Positions 1-7,383 of a DNA stretch of 61,327 nt are shown in pieces; position 1 is the stretch's first letter; each line of letters begins with the position of its first letter. The position numbers and the translations under genes are program-made. The stretch is from DATBSK01 sp964501785 (GTDB lineage: Bacteria; Actinomycetota; Acidimicrobiia; IMCC26256; PALSA-555): positions 1 to 61,327 of the forward strand of contig CAZCUD010000020.1 in NCBI GenBank assembly GCA_964501785.1. The letters are read 5' to 3'. The notes beneath the pieces are model-generated. The model ran no database searches. It saw only the letters and a program-made list of their open reading frames with translations, and was not told where the DNA came from.

Positions 1-1
1 C

Positions 2-70
2 ACCGTGCTCACCCTCACGCCCGAGGGCGACGGCTACCTGGGCGTGATGACGTTCGACGTGCGCGGCTGA
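2..70 (+). CDS. C-terminal end of an unidentified protein (partial)
   Basis: An open frame enters from the left edge and ends at TGA 68-70, giving a 22-residue tail that includes GDGYLGVMTFDVRG. Codon use is high in third-position G/C, like the neighbouring genes, so it is likely the end of a real gene. Too little is visible to name a family. Confidence 0.5.
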   Translation, partial: TVLTLTPEGDGYLGVMTFDVRG

Positions 71-91
71 CGCTTCCGACCCGGCCGGCGT

Positions 92-97
92 TAGGGT
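92..97 (+). promoter_or_regulatory. Putative leaderless -10 element (TAGGGT) of the nitroreductase gene
   Basis: TAGGGT fits the actinobacterial TANNNT -10 consensus. It ends exactly six bases before an in-frame ATC at 104. The same six-base spacing precedes ordinary ATG/GTG starts of several other genes here, which suggests a leaderless start at 104. Position and spacing are seen; promoter function is inferred. Confidence 0.45.
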
Positions 98-148
98 GCG
101 GTCATCGACCGAGCACCGATCGACGAGGTCCTGACGACGACGCGGGCC

Positions 149-754
149 GTGCGCCGTCGGCTCGACCTCGAGCGACCGGTCGAGACGGCCCTGGTGCTGG
201 AGTGCCTCGACCTCGCGCTCCAGGCGCCCACGGGCGGCAACGACCAGGGCTGGCACTTCGTGGTCGTGACCGACGCGGCGCAGCGGCGCGCGATCGCCGA
301 CGTGTTCCGAACCGCGGCGGTGGAGTACGCCCAGCGTGAACGGCCGCCTCGCCCGCGGCTGCGCGAGCGCACCGACGAGGAGCGCGCCACGCGCAAAAAG
401 GTGATGGCGTCGTCGGCCTACCTGTTCGAGCACCTGCACGAGGTGCCGATGCTCGTCGTCCCCTGCATCGAGGGCCGCACCGACGGGGCGCCGATCGCGG
501 ATCAGGCCACGACGTTCGCGTCGATCTACCCGGCGGTGTGGAGCTTCATGCTCGCGGCGCGCAGCCGTGGCCTCGGCACTTCGCTGACCACCGCGCATCT
601 CGAACGGGAGTCCGACGTCGCCGAGATCCTGGGCATCCCGTACGACGCGGTCATGCAGGCCGGGCTCGTCCCGGTCGCCCACACGGTCGGCAGCGACTTC
701 CGCGCCGCGACGCGCCGACCGGTCGGCGAGGTCGTCCACCTCGAGGGCTGGTGA
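149..754 (+). CDS. FMN-dependent nitroreductase family protein
   Basis: This is a nitroreductase-fold protein, a family that uses FMN and NAD(P)H to reduce nitro compounds, quinones or enones. The family signature LQAPTGGNDQGW is near residue 30, and an HFVVVTD strand and a C-terminal RRPVGEVVH segment fit. Length (about 201 residues) is normal. The start is doubtful. The conserved TTRAV-RRRLD stretch, which normally contacts FMN phosphate, begins upstream of this GTG, and the frame stays open back to a stop at 92. Between the stop and 149 there is no ATG, GTG or TTG, only CTG at 131 and ATC at 104; ATC would give a natural N-terminus (DRAPIDEV...). Treat 149 as the conservative start. The substrate is unknown. 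Confidence 0.85.
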   Translation: MRRRLDLERPVETALVLECLDLALQAPTGGNDQGWHFVVVTDAAQRRAIADVFRTAAVEYAQRERPPRPRLRERTDEERATRKKVMASSAYLFEHLHEVPMLVVPCIEGRTDGAPIADQATTFASIYPAVWSFMLAARSRGLGTSLTTAHLERESDVAEILGIPYDAVMQAGLVPVAHTVGSDFRAATRRPVGEVVHLEGW

Positions 755-764
755 GGCGCGCGTG

Positions 765-1601
765 ATGCGAGTGCGGGCGGCACTGGTCGCGAGCGGCGCG
801 CTCGTCGCGCTGCTGGTCGGTGGCCCTGCTGCGTCTGCATCGGGCTCCGACGGGGTGGCGGCGGAGCCCGGGCTGAGCGCCCGGGCCGAAGAGCTCGCGC
901 GGCTGGAGGCGCCGATCGCCCCCGGCGGCGGCGCGACGCCGCGGCTGGTCTTCGCCGGCGACAGCGTCGCCGAGACGCTCGCCGCGGCGTTCGGCGCCGA
1001 AGCCCGCTCGCGCGGCGCGACGGTGTCGGTGAGCACGCGACCCGGGTGCGGGCTGCTGCGGGGCCTGCCCACGACGCTCGACGGCTACCAACCGCCGTGG
1101 ACGACCGCATGCGATCGCGAGTCCGCCACCTGGCGCCGACAGATCGCGGCGATGCAGGCCGACGTCGTCGTCGTGCTGTCGACGTGGGACGGGTCGCCGC
1201 GCGAGCTCGACGGCACGTTCGTCGATCCCGGCACGGGCACCGGGCGGGCCACGGCGGTGGAGCTGTACCGCGAGCTCGTCGACGACGTCGCGCCGCCCGG
1301 GTCGGGGCGTTCGGTGGTGCTCCTCGCCGAGGCGATCCCCGCGCCCGGCGCGTCCACCGGAGACGCGACGCCCACGCGGATCGCCGAGGCGCGCCAGCAC
1401 CGGGCGACGCTGCGCGACGTGGCGCGCGCGATGCCCGATCGCGTGCGCGTCGTCGACCTCGGGCAGTGGCTGTGCCCGACGGGCCCGCAGTGCCCGCCCG
1501 TCCTCGATGACGTCGCGGTCCGCGCCGACGACGGCGGCCACTTCACCGCCGACGGCGCCGCCTGGCTCGCCCCCCGCGTCCTCGACGCGCTCGGCGTCTG
1601 A
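765..1601 (+). CDS. Secreted SGNH-fold hydrolase
   Basis: The protein has about 278 residues. A Sec signal peptide (residues 1-25, ending near ASA) is followed by an SGNH esterase domain. Visible catalytic blocks are FAGDSVAETL (nucleophile Ser, about residue 68) and a C-terminal DDGGHFTADGA with the Asp/His pair. This arrangement resembles the SGNH domains fused to acyltransferase-3 membrane proteins, which act on sugar O-acetyl groups, but here the domain is free and exported. ATG 765 is preferred over GTG 762. It starts 10 bases after the nitroreductase stop, so the two may be co-transcribed. Two identical palindromic repeats follow. The substrate is not predictable. Confidence 0.75.
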   Translation: MRVRAALVASGALVALLVGGPAASASGSDGVAAEPGLSARAEELARLEAPIAPGGGATPRLVFAGDSVAETLAAAFGAEARSRGATVSVSTRPGCGLLRGLPTTLDGYQPPWTTACDRESATWRRQIAAMQADVVVVLSTWDGSPRELDGTFVDPGTGTGRATAVELYRELVDDVAPPGSGRSVVLLAEAIPAPGASTGDATPTRIAEARQHRATLRDVARAMPDRVRVVDLGQWLCPTGPQCPPVLDDVAVRADDGGHFTADGAAWLAPRVLDALGV

Positions 1602-1607
1602 TCCAGC

Positions 1608-1650
1608 GTTGGAAGAGCGAGCGACACTCTTTGTCGCTGAGTCTTCCGAC
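1608..1650. repeat. Family A palindromic repeat, copy 1 (terminator-like)
   Basis: A 43-base imperfect palindrome with arms GTTGGAAGAGCGAGCGACA and TGTCGCTGAGTCTTCCGAC around a five-base loop, starting 7 bases after the SGNH hydrolase stop. It would fold into a roughly 19-bp stem and lacks a U tract. It is identical to copy 2 at 1713-1755. Confidence 0.85.
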
Positions 1651-1712
1651 GTCGCCACGAGGCGCACACGGCGTGGCGCAGGTCCACCAGAGATGCCGCC
1701 GCCGATCCGTGC

Positions 1713-1755
1713 GTTGGAAGAGCGAGCGACACTCTTTGTCGCTGAGTCTTCCGAC
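1713..1755. repeat. Family A palindromic repeat, copy 2 (terminator-like)
   Basis: Identical in all 43 bases to copy 1, 105 bases away. It ends four bases before the stop of the convergent VOC gene, so the two copies together insulate the convergent pair. The 62 bases between them hold no recognisable feature. Confidence 0.85.
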
Positions 1756-1758
1756 GAA

Positions 1759-2151
1759 TCAGGTGGGTGGGGCGACGAGCTCGATGGCGATGCCGTCGGG
1801 GTCGCGGAGGGCGAGCGACGGCTTGCCCAGCTCGTCGACGATCCCGTCGTGCTCGATGCCCGACTCGCTGAGGTGGCGGGCCCACCGCTCGAGCGCGTCG
1901 CCGTCGGGCACCGCGAACGCGAGGTGATCGAGCGGGCCGGCGCCCGGGTAGCCCGGCGGGCGCTCGCTCAGCACGACGACGACCTTGCTCGGACGGTGCC
2001 GCAGCGCCACGTAGGTGCCGTCGTCGGCCTCGGTGAGCACCTCGGCGCCGAGCACCGTCGCGTACCAGTCCTTGCTGGCCGCGACGTCGGTGCAGTGCAG
2101 CTGGACGTGCGAGAAGCCGGTGACCGGGCTCTCGGGAGCGTCCTTCGTCAC
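1759..2151 (-). CDS. VOC (glyoxalase/bleomycin-resistance) family protein
   Basis: A 130-residue single-domain vicinal oxygen chelate protein. Two beta-alpha-beta-beta-beta units are visible: residues 12-65 start with FSHVQLHCTD, and residues 72-127 start with LDHLAFAVPD and end with GIAIELVAP. Candidate metal ligands are His15 or His18, His75 and the terminal Glu. The family includes glyoxalases, dioxygenases, epimerases and resistance proteins, so the activity cannot be assigned. The GTG start lies 7 bases after the stop of the amidohydrolase gene, so it is probably the last gene of that operon. Confidence 0.8.
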   Translation of the reverse strand: MTKDAPESPVTGFSHVQLHCTDVAASKDWYATVLGAEVLTEADDGTYVALRHRPSKVVVVLSERPPGYPGAGPLDHLAFAVPDGDALERWARHLSESGIEHDGIVDELGKPSLALRDPDGIAIELVAPPT

Positions 2152-2158
2152 GGCGCGA

Positions 2159-3373
2159 TCAGCGGTTCGTGAAGGCCGGGCTGCCGGAGTCCTCGGGGAC
2201 CCGGTCGAGGGGCACCTTCACCTCGTCGACCGTCGGACCCACCTTCGCCGCGAGGGGGGCCAGCGCGTCGAGGTCGAAGTCGTACACGCCCGCGGCGGTG
2301 CGGCTGGTGACCTGACGCACCTCGTCGGGCTCCCACTCGGAGAACGCGAGGCGCAGACCCTCGGTCGTGTACGGGTACGTGCTCTCGTGGTGCGGGTAGT
2401 CGCTGCCCCACATCACCCGGTCGAGGCCGACCTTGCGCATCGCCTTCGCCTCGCCCGGGCTCGGGAAGCTCACGCCGACGTAGCAGCACTGGGCGAAGTA
2501 CTCCGACGGCTTCTTCGGGAGCACCTGGTCGTCGGAGTAGTTGATCTCGCCGATTCGACCCGACGACATCTGGGCGTGGAACGCGTCGAGGCTCTGGAGC
2601 ACCGGAGGGATCCATGCGCATCCCTGCTCGGTCATCACGAACCTCAGGTCGGGATGGCGCTCGAACACGCCGCTGAGGATGAGGTGGGCGAGCGGCCGGT
2701 GCGAGAACCACGACGTCTCGGCGATCCAGAGCGCCATCGAGAACGAGTGCTTGCCGTAGTCGGGGGAGCCCTGACCCGAGTGGTGGGTGATCGGGACGCC
2801 GAGCTCGGCGCACGTCGCCCACAGCGGGTCGTAGACCGGGTCGTAGAGCGGGGCGATGTGCGGGGAGTCGTCCGGCCGGCCGGGGAGCAGTGCACCGCCG
2901 CGCAGGCCGAGCTCCGCGATGGTGCGCACGTCCGCGATCGCGTCGTCGACGTCGTTGAGGAAGATCTGCCCGACGCCGGCTCGTCGATCGGGGTACGACG
3001 CGCAGAAGTCGGCGAGCCACCGGTTGTGCGCCTGGATGCCGGCGTGGCGCAGCTCGTACTCGTCGGGGCTCGGCGGGCGCGCGATCACGGCGCCGGTCGG
3101 GAAGAACGGCGGTACGGTGTTGGGAAAGATCACCTCGCCGACCGTCCCGTCGGCCTCCTGCTCCTCCCAGCGGCGCTCGTCGTCCCAGTTCTGGTTCCGC
3201 TTCTTGCCGTGCAGGTCGCGGAACGGGTTCTTGTAGCGGTCGCGCCACGCATCGAACTCGTCGCGGTACGCGGGGTCGAGGTACTCGCGGTACGTCTCGT
3301 GGTTGGCGCCGCCGTGGGTGTCGGCGGAGATGAGCGTGTAGCGCGCGGTGCCGTTGCCGTCGTCGGCGCTCAT
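2159..3373 (-). CDS. Amidohydrolase-2 family protein (ACMSD-like)
   Basis: A protein of about 404 residues with the metal-dependent TIM-barrel amidohydrolase fold (PF04909 type). Visible elements are ISADTHGG near residue 18 (the place of the usual DxHxH), ITHHSGQGSPDYG near residue 205, FVMTEQGCAW near 255 (Glu where many relatives have His), and MWGSDYPHHES near 332 with the conserved metal-binding Asp. Relatives decarboxylate or hydrolyse aromatic or carboxylated substrates; the substrate is unknown. Its ATG overlaps the stop of the upstream paralogue by four bases (ATGA), so the two are translationally coupled and may form one heteromeric enzyme. Confidence 0.8.
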   Translation of the reverse strand: MSADDGNGTARYTLISADTHGGANHETYREYLDPAYRDEFDAWRDRYKNPFRDLHGKKRNQNWDDERRWEEQEADGTVGEVIFPNTVPPFFPTGAVIARPPSPDEYELRHAGIQAHNRWLADFCASYPDRRAGVGQIFLNDVDDAIADVRTIAELGLRGGALLPGRPDDSPHIAPLYDPVYDPLWATCAELGVPITHHSGQGSPDYGKHSFSMALWIAETSWFSHRPLAHLILSGVFERHPDLRFVMTEQGCAWIPPVLQSLDAFHAQMSSGRIGEINYSDDQVLPKKPSEYFAQCCYVGVSFPSPGEAKAMRKVGLDRVMWGSDYPHHESTYPYTTEGLRLAFSEWEPDEVRQVTSRTAAGVYDFDLDALAPLAAKVGPTVDEVKVPLDRVPEDSGSPAFTNR

Positions 3374-4239
3374 GACTCGTCCAGCTTGAAGACGCGGATC
3401 GCGTTCTCGCGCAGGAACTGTGGCCACACGTGATCGCGGAAGGGCACGTTCGGCATCTCGGTGAAGATCCGCTCGAGGCTCAGGCCCATCGGGTAGTAGC
3501 CCGCGTACATGATCTTGTCGGCGCCCCGGGTGTTCGCGTAGTCGACGATCGCCTTCGGGTAGTACTTCGGCGCGAACGCCGACGTCATGTAGTAGAGGCC
3601 CGGCCACTTCAGCATGAGCTTCACGGCCAGGTCTTCCCACGGCTCGGCGCCGTGACGCATGACGATGCGCAGGTCGGGGAAGTCGTAGCAGACGTTGTCG
3701 AAGCGCATGACGTGCTGGCAGTCGGACGGGAAGCGCGGGCCCGCGATGCCGGCGTTGACGATGATCGGGATGTCGAGCTCCACGCACGCGGCGTAGGCCG
3801 GGTAGACGCGGGCGTCGTCGACGTTCACCTGCGGCATGCACCCCGAGGGGAAGAGGGTGACGGCCTTGATGCCGTACTTCTCGTGCGCACCCTTGATCTT
3901 GGCGACCGTCCCCATCACGTCGTTGGGGTCGACCTCGAGCGAGAGGTGGATCCGACCGGGGTAGCGGGCCTGGGCCTCGGAGCCCTGCTGGAGGTTGCCG
4001 AACAGGCCCTGCTCGACGTTGTACTTGTCCATCTCGCGGAGGGCCTCGTCGATCGGGTCGACGCCCTCGGCCGCGCCCTCGGGCACCTCCTTGAACATGT
4101 ACTCGGCGGGGAAGGAGAACTCCTCCTTGCTCTCGGAGTCCTTGAGGCCCTTCATCAGGTAGTCGTAGGTCGCCTTCTTGTCGCCCATCGGGAAGCCGAT
4201 CATCAGATCGACGACGCCGACGTCACTCGGGTACGCCAT
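3370..4239 (-). CDS. Amidohydrolase-2 family protein lacking key metal ligands
   Basis: A 289-residue protein of the same fold as the gene after it. The N-terminal DxHxH is replaced by VVDLMIGFPMG, and the strand that usually carries a metal or catalytic His reads IPIIVNAGIAG. The later VMRHGAEPW His is kept, but the final metal Asp strand reads IMYAGYYPMG. The active site is therefore heavily altered, which suggests a partner or structural subunit for the coupled downstream paralogue rather than an independent hydrolase (inference). A TAGGTT -10 element ends six bases before the ATG, so this first gene of the operon is probably leaderless. Confidence 0.75.
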   Translation of the reverse strand: MAYPSDVGVVDLMIGFPMGDKKATYDYLMKGLKDSESKEEFSFPAEYMFKEVPEGAAEGVDPIDEALREMDKYNVEQGLFGNLQQGSEAQARYPGRIHLSLEVDPNDVMGTVAKIKGAHEKYGIKAVTLFPSGCMPQVNVDDARVYPAYAACVELDIPIIVNAGIAGPRFPSDCQHVMRFDNVCYDFPDLRIVMRHGAEPWEDLAVKLMLKWPGLYYMTSAFAPKYYPKAIVDYANTRGADKIMYAGYYPMGLSLERIFTEMPNVPFRDHVWPQFLRENAIRVFKLDES

Positions 4240-4245
4240 GCACCG

Positions 4246-4251
4246 AACCTA
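4246..4251 (-). promoter_or_regulatory. Leaderless -10 element (TAGGTT) of the amidohydrolase operon
   Basis: On the minus strand TAGGTT is followed by six bases and then the ATG at 4239. This matches the TANNNT leaderless arrangement repeated across the window. No Shine-Dalgarno sequence lies between. Confidence 0.6.
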
Positions 4252-4264
4252 GATCGCGGACCGT

Positions 4265-4309
4265 TTTGGCGTCACCTTCCTACCCGGTCGGTAGACGGCC
4301 GACGCCAAA
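4265..4309 (-). terminator. Hairpin between the small membrane protein gene and the amidohydrolase operon
   Basis: Outer arms TTTGGCGTC and GACGCCAAA pair perfectly, with an inner CTACC/GGTAG hairpin. It lies downstream of the minus-strand gene at 4357-4506 and upstream of the amidohydrolase promoter, the expected place for a terminator. Confidence 0.6.
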
Positions 4310-4356
4310 CCGCTCGGGGCGTGGCGCGGGTGGTGTGGCGCGGGTGTCGTGGCGCG

Positions 4357-4506
4357 TCAGGCGTCGGGCTTGTCGGCGGCCGGTGGGAAGGTCGGTGCGG
4401 TCGTGCCGGTCTCGTCCGCGGGATGGGTCTTGCGCCAGAAGAAGATCGCGCCGCCGATCACCGCGGCGAGCGCCGCGAGCTTGCCGATGGCCTTTCCTGC
4501 ACCCAT
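4357..4506 (-). CDS. Small single-pass membrane protein
   Basis: A 49-residue protein with one hydrophobic segment (residues 8-23, IGKLAALAAVIGGAIFFW) followed by RKTH and a short hydrophilic, Pro/Thr-rich tail. A good ribosome-binding site (AGGGG) precedes the ATG by about six bases, and the gene lies 56 bases after the class III aminotransferase in the same direction. I recognise no family and assign no function. Third-position G/C bias and the ribosome-binding site argue that it is real. Confidence 0.6.
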   Translation of the reverse strand: MGAGKAIGKLAALAAVIGGAIFFWRKTHPADETGTTAPTFPPAADKPDA

Positions 4507-4562
4507 GGGCGTCCCCTCTCGTGCGTCTCGTGCGTCTCGTTCGTCGGACGCCGAGTCTGTCG

Positions 4563-5777
4563 CTACCGCAGCGCCTTCGCCAGGGTGTCGACGACCCGGT
4601 CGATCTGGGCGTCCTCGATCACCAGCGGCGGGCAGAACGCGAGGGTGTCGGTGCCGATCGGACGGCAGATGACGCCGTCGGCGAGCATCGCGTCGCGCAC
4701 CGCGAACGAGTCGTGGTCGGGGGTGAGCCCCACCGCCCACACCGCGACCTCGCCGCGCACCTCGGCGACGAGACCGTCGGCCTCGATCGCGCGCAGGCCC
4801 TCGGACAGGCGGGCGCCGACCTGCGGTGCGCGCTCGAGGAGACCGTCCCGCTCCATCAGCGCGATGTTGGCGATGCCCGCGGCCGCGCACGACGGGTGAC
4901 CCGAGTACGTGTGGCCGTGGCGCAGGAGGTACGCGGGGTCGGCCGCCAGCGGCTCGTGCACCACCGGTGCGAGCACGACGCCGCCGAGGGGCAGGTAGCC
5001 CGACGTCACCCCCTTGGCGAACGTGATGAGGTCGGGCGTGACGTCGAAGTGCTGGGCACCGAACCAGTGTCCGAGCCGTCCGAACGCGCAGATCACCTCG
5101 TCGAAGACGAGGTACGCGCCGTGCTGGTCGCAGAGCCGACGCAACGACTCGAGGAACCCTTCGGGTGGAGGGAACACGCCACCTGCGCCCTGTACCGGCT
5201 CCACGAGCACCGCCGCCACCTCGTCGCCGCGCTCGGCCATGAACGTCGCCCAGATCTCGATGTCGTCGGGCGGCAGGTTGTGGAAGCCCTCGACGTGCGG
5301 GCCGAAGTCGGCCTGGTTGGGCGGGAGCCCCTGCGCGGCCATCCCGCCGAACGTGACCCCGTGGTAGCCCCGCCCTCGGCTCAGCACGAGGGTGCGCTCG
5401 GGTCGGCCGGCCCGCGCGTGCGACAACCGGGCCAGCTTGAGCGCCGAGTCGACGGCCTCGGAACCGGAGTTGGTGAGGAACACGCGCGACCCGGGCACGG
5501 GTGCCCGTGCCACGATGTCGTCGCACACGCGGTCGGCGGGCTCGTTCGCGAACGGCTCGAACGTCTGGTACGTGGCGAGCCGGGTCATCTGCTCGGTGAC
5601 CGCGTCGATGATCTCGCGGCGCCCGTGGCCCGCGGCGACGCACCACAGGCTCGCCATCGCGTCGATGTACTCGTTGCCGTCGGTGTCCCAGACGACCGAG
5701 CCCTCGCCGCGCTCGATCGTGACGAAGTCCTCGCGCGAGGGCTTGCAGAACGGGTGGAGGTACGCGGGCAGCGTCAT
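4563..5777 (-). CDS. Class III (omega) aminotransferase
   Basis: A PLP-dependent transaminase of about 404 residues, the family that contains beta-alanine:pyruvate and putrescine aminotransferases. Visible elements are the N-terminal GSVVWDTDGNEYIDAMASLW, the PLP-binding LTNSGSEAVDSALKLAR, YLVFDEVICAFGR (Asp to the PLP ring), and FAKGVTSGYLPLGG with the Schiff-base Lys. The neighbouring upstream gene is a PuuB-like amine oxidase, so a role in polyamine or omega-amino-acid breakdown is plausible (inference from context). ATG 5777 is chosen because a TACCGT -10 element ends six bases before it; the reading frame extends further upstream only through repeat sequence. Confidence 0.85.
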   Translation of the reverse strand: MTLPAYLHPFCKPSREDFVTIERGEGSVVWDTDGNEYIDAMASLWCVAAGHGRREIIDAVTEQMTRLATYQTFEPFANEPADRVCDDIVARAPVPGSRVFLTNSGSEAVDSALKLARLSHARAGRPERTLVLSRGRGYHGVTFGGMAAQGLPPNQADFGPHVEGFHNLPPDDIEIWATFMAERGDEVAAVLVEPVQGAGGVFPPPEGFLESLRRLCDQHGAYLVFDEVICAFGRLGHWFGAQHFDVTPDLITFAKGVTSGYLPLGGVVLAPVVHEPLAADPAYLLRHGHTYSGHPSCAAAGIANIALMERDGLLERAPQVGARLSEGLRAIEADGLVAEVRGEVAVWAVGLTPDHDSFAVRDAMLADGVICRPIGTDTLAFCPPLVIEDAQIDRVVDTLAKALR

Positions 5778-5783
5778 GCCCTC

Positions 5784-5789
5784 ACGGTA
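5784..5789 (-). promoter_or_regulatory. Leaderless -10 element (TACCGT) of the aminotransferase gene
   Basis: On the minus strand TACCGT, then six bases (GAGGGC), then ATG. The intervening GAGGG could also act as a very close Shine-Dalgarno sequence, so a leadered transcript is not excluded. Confidence 0.5.
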
Positions 5790-5835
5790 CCGGGCACCAC
5801 CGCTCCGCCGCGTCGGAAGCCGACTCCTTCGCCGC

Positions 5836-5878
5836 GTTGGAAGCGTGAGCGACACAGGATGTCGCTGAGTCTTCCGAC
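5836..5878. repeat. Family A palindromic repeat, copy 3
   Basis: A 43-base copy with the conserved right arm TGTCGCTGAGTCTTCCGAC and a diverged left arm GTTGGAAGCGTGAGCGACA. It lies 20 bases downstream of the amine-oxidase stop and before the aminotransferase promoter. A fragment of the left arm (GCGTCGGAAG) lies just before it at 5810. Confidence 0.8.
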
Positions 5879-5897
5879 GCGCCGATGGCGGGGGCGA

Positions 5898-7292
5898 TCA
5901 GGAGTCGAAGCCGACGCCGAAGCGGTCGAGGAGCCGCAGCCAGGGGCCGCGACGGCCCGCGCGGCGGTCGGCGCGTGCGAGGGCGCGGCGCGTCAACGTC
6001 ACCCCCAGCCAGCGCAGCGGCTCCGGCGGGAACGGGAACGGGTGGTCGCGCACGAAGTCGAGCCGGGTGATGTCGGAGCCGGGCTCGTCGAGCAACGCCA
6101 GCGCGACCCGAGCGCCGAACCGGCTCGCGACCACGCCGAGGCCGGTGTACCCGACGGCGTACGCGACGCGGCCCTCGTGGCTCGTCCCGAAGCTCACCGC
6201 GAAGCGCGTCGACGTGTCGATCACGCCGGCCCACCGGTGCGTGCAGCGGACGCCCTCGAGCTGGGGGAACGTGTCGAGGAGCTGGCTCGCGAGCAGGTCG
6301 TAGGTCGCGGCGCGGTCCTCCAGCGCCGGGTCGACCCTCGAGCCGTAGTGGTAGATGGCGTCGTAGCCGCCCCACAGGATGCGGTCGTCCGCGGTCAGGC
6401 GCGAGTAGTGGAACTGGTTGCCCGAGTCGGCGAGGCCCTGGCGCCGTCGCCATCCGACGGCGGCGCGCCGCTCGGCGTCGAGCGGCTCGGTGACGAGCAC
6501 GTAGTCGTACACCGGCACCACCGTTCTCTTGATGCGGCGCACGAGCGGTGGGAACGCGCTGGTCGCGAGCACCACCTTCGCCGCTCGCGCGCTGCCCCAC
6601 GGCCCGTCGAGTCGCACGCCGGCACCGTCGGTCCTGATCGAGGTCACGGGCGACCCCTCGTGCAGCGCCGCGCCCGCGTCGAGCACCGCGCGGCGCAGCC
6701 CGAACGACAAGCGGGCCGGATCGACGAGGGCGGCATGGGAGCGCTGCCACAGCCCGCCGAGGAACGTCGGGCTGTCGATCTCGGCGCGCACCGCGTCGCG
6801 GTCGAGCACGGTTCCCTCTTCACCGTGCTCGGCCAGCACCGCGAGCCACTCGTCGAGCTCGGCGGCCTGGTGGGGCTCGGTCGCGACCGCGAGATGGCCG
6901 ACGTCCTCCCACGCCGCGTCGATCCCGTGCGTCGCGAGGTCGGTCCGCATCCCGTCCCAGTTCTCGGCACCGAGCGCGAGCAGCGCGTCGAGCTCGTCGG
7001 CGAACCGCGCCAGCCCCTGGTCGATGCCGTGGGTGAGCGACGCGTCGGCGAAGCCGCCGTTGCGCGTGGACGCGCCCGCGCCGGCGCGGTCGGCCTCGAA
7101 CAGGACCACGTCGCGCGACGGGTCGCGCGCCTTCGCGTGCAGCGCCGCCCACATGCCCGTGAACCCCGCCCCCACGATCGCCAGGCCGCACTCGACCGGC
7201 TCGTCGGGCGGTGGCGTGGCGTCCGGGAACGGCGTCGCGTCGGTCCAGAAGCACGACAGCTCGCTGTCGGCCAGCACCGGATGCGTCGTCAC
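5898..7292 (-). CDS. FAD-dependent amine oxidoreductase (DAO family, PuuB-like)
   Basis: A 464-residue flavoprotein. The dinucleotide-binding motif AIVGAGFTGMWAALHA is near residue 40 and is followed by LFEADRAGAGASTRNGGF, the arrangement of gamma-glutamylputrescine oxidase PuuB. A C-terminal AYAVGYTGLGV flavin loop is present. The family oxidises amines such as gamma-glutamylputrescine to an aldehyde, ammonia and peroxide. Pairing with a class III aminotransferase downstream supports amine catabolism, but no PuuA-like ligase is in the window. The GTG start follows a purine-rich AGGGGG stretch. Confidence 0.8.
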   Translation of the reverse strand: MTTHPVLADSELSCFWTDATPFPDATPPPDEPVECGLAIVGAGFTGMWAALHAKARDPSRDVVLFEADRAGAGASTRNGGFADASLTHGIDQGLARFADELDALLALGAENWDGMRTDLATHGIDAAWEDVGHLAVATEPHQAAELDEWLAVLAEHGEEGTVLDRDAVRAEIDSPTFLGGLWQRSHAALVDPARLSFGLRRAVLDAGAALHEGSPVTSIRTDGAGVRLDGPWGSARAAKVVLATSAFPPLVRRIKRTVVPVYDYVLVTEPLDAERRAAVGWRRRQGLADSGNQFHYSRLTADDRILWGGYDAIYHYGSRVDPALEDRAATYDLLASQLLDTFPQLEGVRCTHRWAGVIDTSTRFAVSFGTSHEGRVAYAVGYTGLGVVASRFGARVALALLDEPGSDITRLDFVRDHPFPFPPEPLRWLGVTLTRRALARADRRAGRRGPWLRLLDRFGVGFDS

Positions 7293-7329
7293 CGGCTCAC
7301 CCCCTCACCCTCCGCATCACCTCTGGCGC

Positions 7330-7371
7330 GTTGGAAGACTCGGGGCACCCGCTGTCGCTGAGCCTTCCGAC
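7330..7371. repeat. Family A palindromic repeat, copy 4 (diverged)
   Basis: A 42-base copy: right arm TGTCGCTGAGCCTTCCGAC, left arm GTTGGAAGACTCGGGGCA. It lies 12 bases downstream of the universal stress protein stop (minus strand) and 37 bases before the amine-oxidase start. Confidence 0.7.
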
Positions 7372-7383
7372 GTTGCAGGGGAT

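Noticed and set aside
3374..3841. An N-terminal extension of about 155 residues for the first amidohydrolase
   Set aside because: It overlaps the upstream paralogue in another frame; the ATGA overlap at 3370-3373 marks the real start.
4266..7361. A very long open frame (over 1000 codons) on the plus strand
   Set aside because: It is antisense to the aminotransferase and the amine oxidase, is rich in Arg/Val/Gly/His as expected of the reverse of GC-rich genes, and has no recognisable motif.
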